From the NCBI GenBank assembly GCA_005883615.1, contig VBEC01000079.1, positions 1 to 64,000 on the forward strand: a stretch of 64,000 nt of DNA. The letters run 5' to 3'. Under the pieces are notes generated by a model, which was not told where the DNA came from, did not search any database, and worked only from the letters and a program-made list of their open reading frames with translations. Shown piece by piece: positions 60,671 through 64,000 of this stretch; position 1 is the first letter of the stretch, and the number at the start of each line of letters is the position of its first letter. A program made the position numbers and the translations under genes. Source of the stretch: Chloroflexota bacterium (GTDB taxonomy: Bacteria > Chloroflexota > Limnocylindria > Limnocylindrales > CSP1-4).

Positions 60671-62110
60671 CTACTTCACCACTTTGCCGAGTGCGTCGTT
60701 CGCCTTCGCGCACGAGGCGGTCGGATCCTTGCCCTGGGCAATCGCCAGCATTCCATCGACGATGGCCAGCGCACCGTCCTTCCAGCCCGCCTTGAAGACG
60801 ACCGTCGTGCGCGAGGTCTGCATGGCCTGGTTGACGGTCTTGATGTAGTCAGCATTCAGCTTGCCGGTGTAGGTCGGGTCGCTATACGAGCTGAGTCGAG
60901 GCGCACCTCCGGTGGCGGTTCCAATTCGAGACGTGTTCTGCTTGTTGGTCATCCACTGGACGAAGTACCACGCGGCATCCTTGTTCTTCGAGTTCTTGGG
61001 GATGCCCAGGCCCCACAGCCAGTGACCGGTGTACGACTTTCCATCCCCACCCGCGACGGGCGGCAGGACCGCATAGCCGACCTTGCCGGCGACCTGTGAT
61101 TTCGTCGTGTCTTCATAGGCTGGCCCGAACAGGCTGGCATCAATGAAGAACGCGGTCTTGCCTTGGCTGAAGAGGGTGTTCGCGTCCGGCCAGTCGATCG
61201 CAAATCTGTTGGACGGCCCGGCAGCCAGCATCTTGGCGTAATTCGTCAGGCCCTGGCAGACCTTGGCATCGGTCAGACGCGGCTTGTCCCAGCCGCCGTT
61301 GAACCAGAGGCCGTACGGTGGCGGCGCATCGGTCGCGCCCCAGGCGTTCCAGACGACGCCAGACAGGGTGTCCATGATCGCGTCGGAGCGGATCCCCCGC
61401 ATGACCGCGCCCGAGATCCCCTTGGAGCCAGCGCTCTTCGTGATGTCGGCAGCCGCCTTCATCAGGTCCTCGAAGGTCGCCGGGACGGTGCCGCCGAGGT
61501 ACTGATTCACGAGGTCCTTGTTGTAGAACAGGATGTAGGTTTCGAAGGAGATGGGGATGCCGTAGAGCTGGGCGGTCGCGTCACCCGGCGGATACGTGCC
61601 CGGCTGCAGGAAGCCCTGGGGGAAGTCTTTCAGGTCGTAGTCTGATGCGGTCTTCGCCGGATCGTTGACATACGGGGTCAATGGCTCGATCAAGTGGGCG
61701 CTGAACTGGTCGAAGCCGGTCGAGTCCATCGGCAGGAAGTAGACGTCCGCGCTGTTGGTGGTCGAGCGCAGGTTCTGCTCCATCTTGTCGAAGTACAGGT
61801 CCTCCGAGAAAGGCTGCACATTGACCTTGATCCCGGTCTGTTGGGTGAATTCGGCCAGGAGCGGCGTCATGCCGTCCGTCCAGGGATGCTGGTTGGCCAG
61901 GAACGTGATCTGCGTGCCGCTGTACTTCATCCAGTCGAACGCGGCGGCCGACGGGCTGGCGGCCGAACCGGAGGGCGATGCGGCAGCCGGGCTCGGGCTG
62001 ACCGCAGCCGGACTTGCCGATGCCGGGCCCTGACCCGCACACGCGGCGAACAGCAAGGCGGGGATGATGAGTACGCTCAAATCCAGTCTGGTTCGTTTGT
62101 GTCGATCCAT
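60671..62110 (-). CDS. Carbohydrate ABC transporter substrate-binding lipoprotein
   Basis: A 479-residue extracytoplasmic binding protein of family SBP_bac_1. Lipobox at FAACAG (Cys about 24), then a Ala/Ser/Pro linker to about residue 58, then two lobes with GTQITFLANQHPWTDG, FTQQTGIKVNVQPF and GVWNAWG-like ligand-face aromatics. GAGGAGG precedes the start at 62110. It should capture the sugar or polyol imported by the two permeases. Confidence 0.9.
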   Translation of the reverse strand: MDRHKRTRLDLSVLIIPALLFAACAGQGPASASPAAVSPSPAAASPSGSAASPSAAAFDWMKYSGTQITFLANQHPWTDGMTPLLAEFTQQTGIKVNVQPFSEDLYFDKMEQNLRSTTNSADVYFLPMDSTGFDQFSAHLIEPLTPYVNDPAKTASDYDLKDFPQGFLQPGTYPPGDATAQLYGIPISFETYILFYNKDLVNQYLGGTVPATFEDLMKAAADITKSAGSKGISGAVMRGIRSDAIMDTLSGVVWNAWGATDAPPPYGLWFNGGWDKPRLTDAKVCQGLTNYAKMLAAGPSNRFAIDWPDANTLFSQGKTAFFIDASLFGPAYEDTTKSQVAGKVGYAVLPPVAGGDGKSYTGHWLWGLGIPKNSKNKDAAWYFVQWMTNKQNTSRIGTATGGAPRLSSYSDPTYTGKLNADYIKTVNQAMQTSRTTVVFKAGWKDGALAIVDGMLAIAQGKDPTASCAKANDALGKVVK

Positions 62111-62149
62111 CTCGACTACCTCCTCGCCGAGCCGGTCCTCACCGTCGGC

Positions 62150-63166
62150 CTACGCCTGGAGCCATTCACGCGTGCGCGCGATGAACTCCTCGTTGATCGG
62201 TCGCTGGCTGGCGACCGTGTGCCACAGCCCCGCCCGCTGCACGTGCTCGGGCAGGATGCGGAGAGCCGCCGCGACGTCGTCCCAGGTCAGTCCCATCTGC
62301 TCCGGCCGGTAGCTCACGCCGACCCGATCGGCGACCTCCCGGATCCACTCCTGTCTGTTCTCCTGCAGCGCGCTCATCAGCAGGACGCCGAGCGTGACCG
62401 GTTGGCCATGAATGAATGGTCGGCCGGTCAGGTATTCAAGGGCGTAGAAGACGAAATGCTCGGCGCCCTCGATGTGGCGCGGATTCCAGCCCGAGTTGTG
62501 AAACGCCGCCCCTCCCCAGCGCAGCGACTCCATGAGCGCTCGAATTCCTACGTCGGACACCTCGTGAATTGCCGCTGCGTTTTCGACGACGCGGTCGAAT
62601 GCCACCCGCGCCTCCTCCACGAGTCGCTCGTCATATGGCCATCGCGCCTCCATCTGCCCGCTGTCGCGGGCCATACGCCAATCCCAGTGGGCCGTGTGAT
62701 AACAGAGGATGTCGCCCACTCCGGAACGGTTGAGTTCTGTGGGCGCACTGCGGATGAGATCGAAGTCGACGTACACGGCCTCAGGCACGGCCCAGCCGAC
62801 ATACCTGACGATTCCGTCCATACGAACGGCGGCACGCTGGGCGAACGCCGCGTTGACGGACATGGCAGTGGGTACCTGAAAGAGCGGCACCCGCCGCTTC
62901 CAGGCGATGTACTTGGCCGTGTCCAAAGCCTGGCCGCCGCCCAGGCCGATCACGGCATTCACCTCAGGCAGCGCGGCCACGTCGCGTTCGACCTCGCTCC
63001 GCTCCATCGAGCGCACCAGGAGCGGGCCGACGTGCCCGTCGTCGAAGGAATCGGCGAAACGCGGCCACAGGTCGGCCATCGTGGCGACGACGTACGGCCG
63101 GTGAACGTACTCCTTGAATTCGTCCACCAGCCCGCGACCGTAGACGGTCGTGAAGAGCTCAGTCAC
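62150..63166 (-). CDS. Iron-containing alcohol dehydrogenase-like, G1P-dehydrogenase/AraM-type
   Basis: A 338-residue dehydrogenase of the dehydroquinate synthase-like superfamily. The NAD-binding GGGQALDTAKYIAWK and the PTAMSVNAAFAQRAAVR metal/phosphate region resemble sn-glycerol-1-phosphate dehydrogenases and AraM; His ligands in GGAAFHNSG... and FIHGQPVTLG fit metal coordination. It probably oxidises or reduces a polyol or sugar phosphate. GTG start overlapping the end of the aminotransferase gene by 8 nt. Confidence 0.8.
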   Translation of the reverse strand: MTELFTTVYGRGLVDEFKEYVHRPYVVATMADLWPRFADSFDDGHVGPLLVRSMERSEVERDVAALPEVNAVIGLGGGQALDTAKYIAWKRRVPLFQVPTAMSVNAAFAQRAAVRMDGIVRYVGWAVPEAVYVDFDLIRSAPTELNRSGVGDILCYHTAHWDWRMARDSGQMEARWPYDERLVEEARVAFDRVVENAAAIHEVSDVGIRALMESLRWGGAAFHNSGWNPRHIEGAEHFVFYALEYLTGRPFIHGQPVTLGVLLMSALQENRQEWIREVADRVGVSYRPEQMGLTWDDVAAALRILPEHVQRAGLWHTVASQRPINEEFIARTREWLQA

Positions 63167-64000
63167 GAAGGGCTGCTCCTGCCGCCCTCACCGCGTCTTC
63201 GAACGCCGCCAGCGTCTCGTCGACGAGAGCGTCGTTGTGGACCGTGGAGACGAACCACAGCTCGATGTTCGAGGGATGCACGAGCACCCCGCGGCGGTGC
63301 AGCTCGCGCGCCAGCGCTGCGTACTTGGGGGAGTTGAGGTGCGGCGCCGCGGCTCGATAGTCCGCGATTGGCGTCTTGCTGAACCAGAACTGGAACATGG
63401 GACCGACGCCCTGCACCTCGACGGGCACCCCCGCCCGCTCGAAGACGTCGCCGATTCCGGCCGTGAGCCGCTCGGCCGTCGCAAAGAGCCGCTCGTAGAT
63501 CCCGGGCTGCCGCAGCACCTCCAGTGATGCCGCCGCGGCCGCGACCGCGACCGTATTGGCGTTGTACGTTCCGGCGTGCAGAACCTCTCCGTCCGCGACG
63601 ACCTCCATGAGGTCCCGCCGACCGCCCACCGCGGCCACCGGAAAGCCGCCACCAAGCGCCTTGGCCATCGTCGTGAGATCCGGAGTCACCCCGTAGTACG
63701 CCTGGGCTCCGCCGTAGGCAACGCGGAAGCCGCTGATCACCTCGTCGAAGATCAGCACGATGTCGTTCGCGCGCGTGATCTCGCGCAGCGCCTCGAGATA
63801 GCCCCGAGCCGGCGGGATTACGCCCGTGTTGCCCATGATCGGCTCGGTAAGGATCGCCGCGATCTCGTGACCGCGCCGCTTGACCAGCCGCTCGACCGCA
63901 TCGACGTCGTTCCAGGGCAGGACCGCCAGGGTCTTGCCGAATGCCTCCGGAATCCCTGGCGAACCGGGAACGGCCCGCGGGCTCCTGGCCAGCCCGGCGG
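63159..64000 (-). CDS. Class III aminotransferase, glutamate-1-semialdehyde aminomutase-like (5' end cut by window edge)
   Basis: Partial gene entering from the right edge; about 280 codons are visible. The PLP Lys is in TMAKALGGGFPVAAVGG and the pyridine Asp in LIFDEVISGFRVAYGG, the pattern of glutamate-1-semialdehyde aminomutase-like enzymes. The context with a sugar ABC importer and dehydrogenases argues against a heme role and for a transaminase acting on an amino sugar or amino alcohol. It is the first visible gene of the operon. Confidence 0.85.
   Translation of the reverse strand, partial: AGLARSPRAVPGSPGIPEAFGKTLAVLPWNDVDAVERLVKRRGHEIAAILTEPIMGNTGVIPPARGYLEALREITRANDIVLIFDEVISGFRVAYGGAQAYYGVTPDLTTMAKALGGGFPVAAVGGRRDLMEVVADGEVLHAGTYNANTVAVAAAAASLEVLRQPGIYERLFATAERLTAGIGDVFERAGVPVEVQGVGPMFQFWFSKTPIADYRAAAPHLNSPKYAALARELHRRGVLVHPSNIELWFVSTVHNDALVDETLAAFEDAVRAAGAALRD

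Overview
The window is GC-rich (roughly two thirds G+C by eye), densely coded DNA from an aerobic bacterium, with no rRNA, tRNA, CRISPR array, intact insertion sequence or phage gene. Lipoproteins with long Ser/Pro/Ala linkers, two luciferase-like (F420-type) oxidoreductases, a menaquinone/ubiquinone methyltransferase, Lgt, an MbfA-type ferritin/VIT protein and many GTG starts fit an uncultured soil or freshwater Chloroflexota lineage (Limnocylindria/Ellin6529-like), with an actinobacterium as the alternative. This assignment is inference from style, not from a marker gene.

Layout. 1-6 kb: a two-component pair (HD-GYP response regulator and a membrane histidine kinase cut by the left edge, whose best start is an ACG codon), a beta-propeller lipoprotein, and an ECF sigma/anti-sigma pair. 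5.9-13.5 kb: a nitrogen-compound catabolic region with a class III aminotransferase, an arginase-family hydrolase, a polar amino-acid-type ABC transporter, an IclR regulator and a YtcJ-like amidohydrolase. The same 31-bp element lies in both divergent promoter regions, so the arginase, transporter, regulator and amidohydrolase probably form one regulon. 13.5-18.9 kb: an MmpL-type exporter with a small membrane protein, a divergent TetR regulator whose likely operator fills the exporter promoter spacer, a phosphotriesterase-like hydrolase and an OsmC protein.

19-28.7 kb: mostly single genes: CAP-domain secreted protein, YcaQ-like protein, a membrane protein built of perfect five-residue repeats, DoxX, PAS protein, truncated hemoglobin, alpha/beta hydrolase, a nickel/cobalt transporter divergent from a Fur-family regulator, and a cyclic-nucleotide-binding protein. 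29.8-33 kb: sufB (frameshifted), sufD and a Rieske protein, translationally coupled. 33-38 kb: an HTH/nuclease-like fusion and a three-gene operon (cyclodeaminase-like, sarcosine-oxidase-like, FGGY kinase) with a 15-bp tandem repeat. 37.8-48.2 kb: MbfA, cupin, a second sigma/anti-sigma pair, MenG/UbiE, Lgt, acyltransferase, PPK2, and a CBS/CGL reverse transsulfuration pair.

48.2-58 kb: a large secreted subtilase with near-identical repeats, a lipase-maturation-factor homologue, a phytoene-desaturase-like flavoprotein, an MFS relic beside two copies of a small hairpin, a second LLM oxidoreductase, a TMEM175-type channel and a VOC protein. 58-64 kb: one leftward operon with an aminotransferase (cut by the right edge), a glycerol-1-phosphate-dehydrogenase-like enzyme, a sugar-type ABC importer without its ATPase, and an SDR, which looks like uptake and catabolism of an unknown polyol, sugar or amino-sugar.
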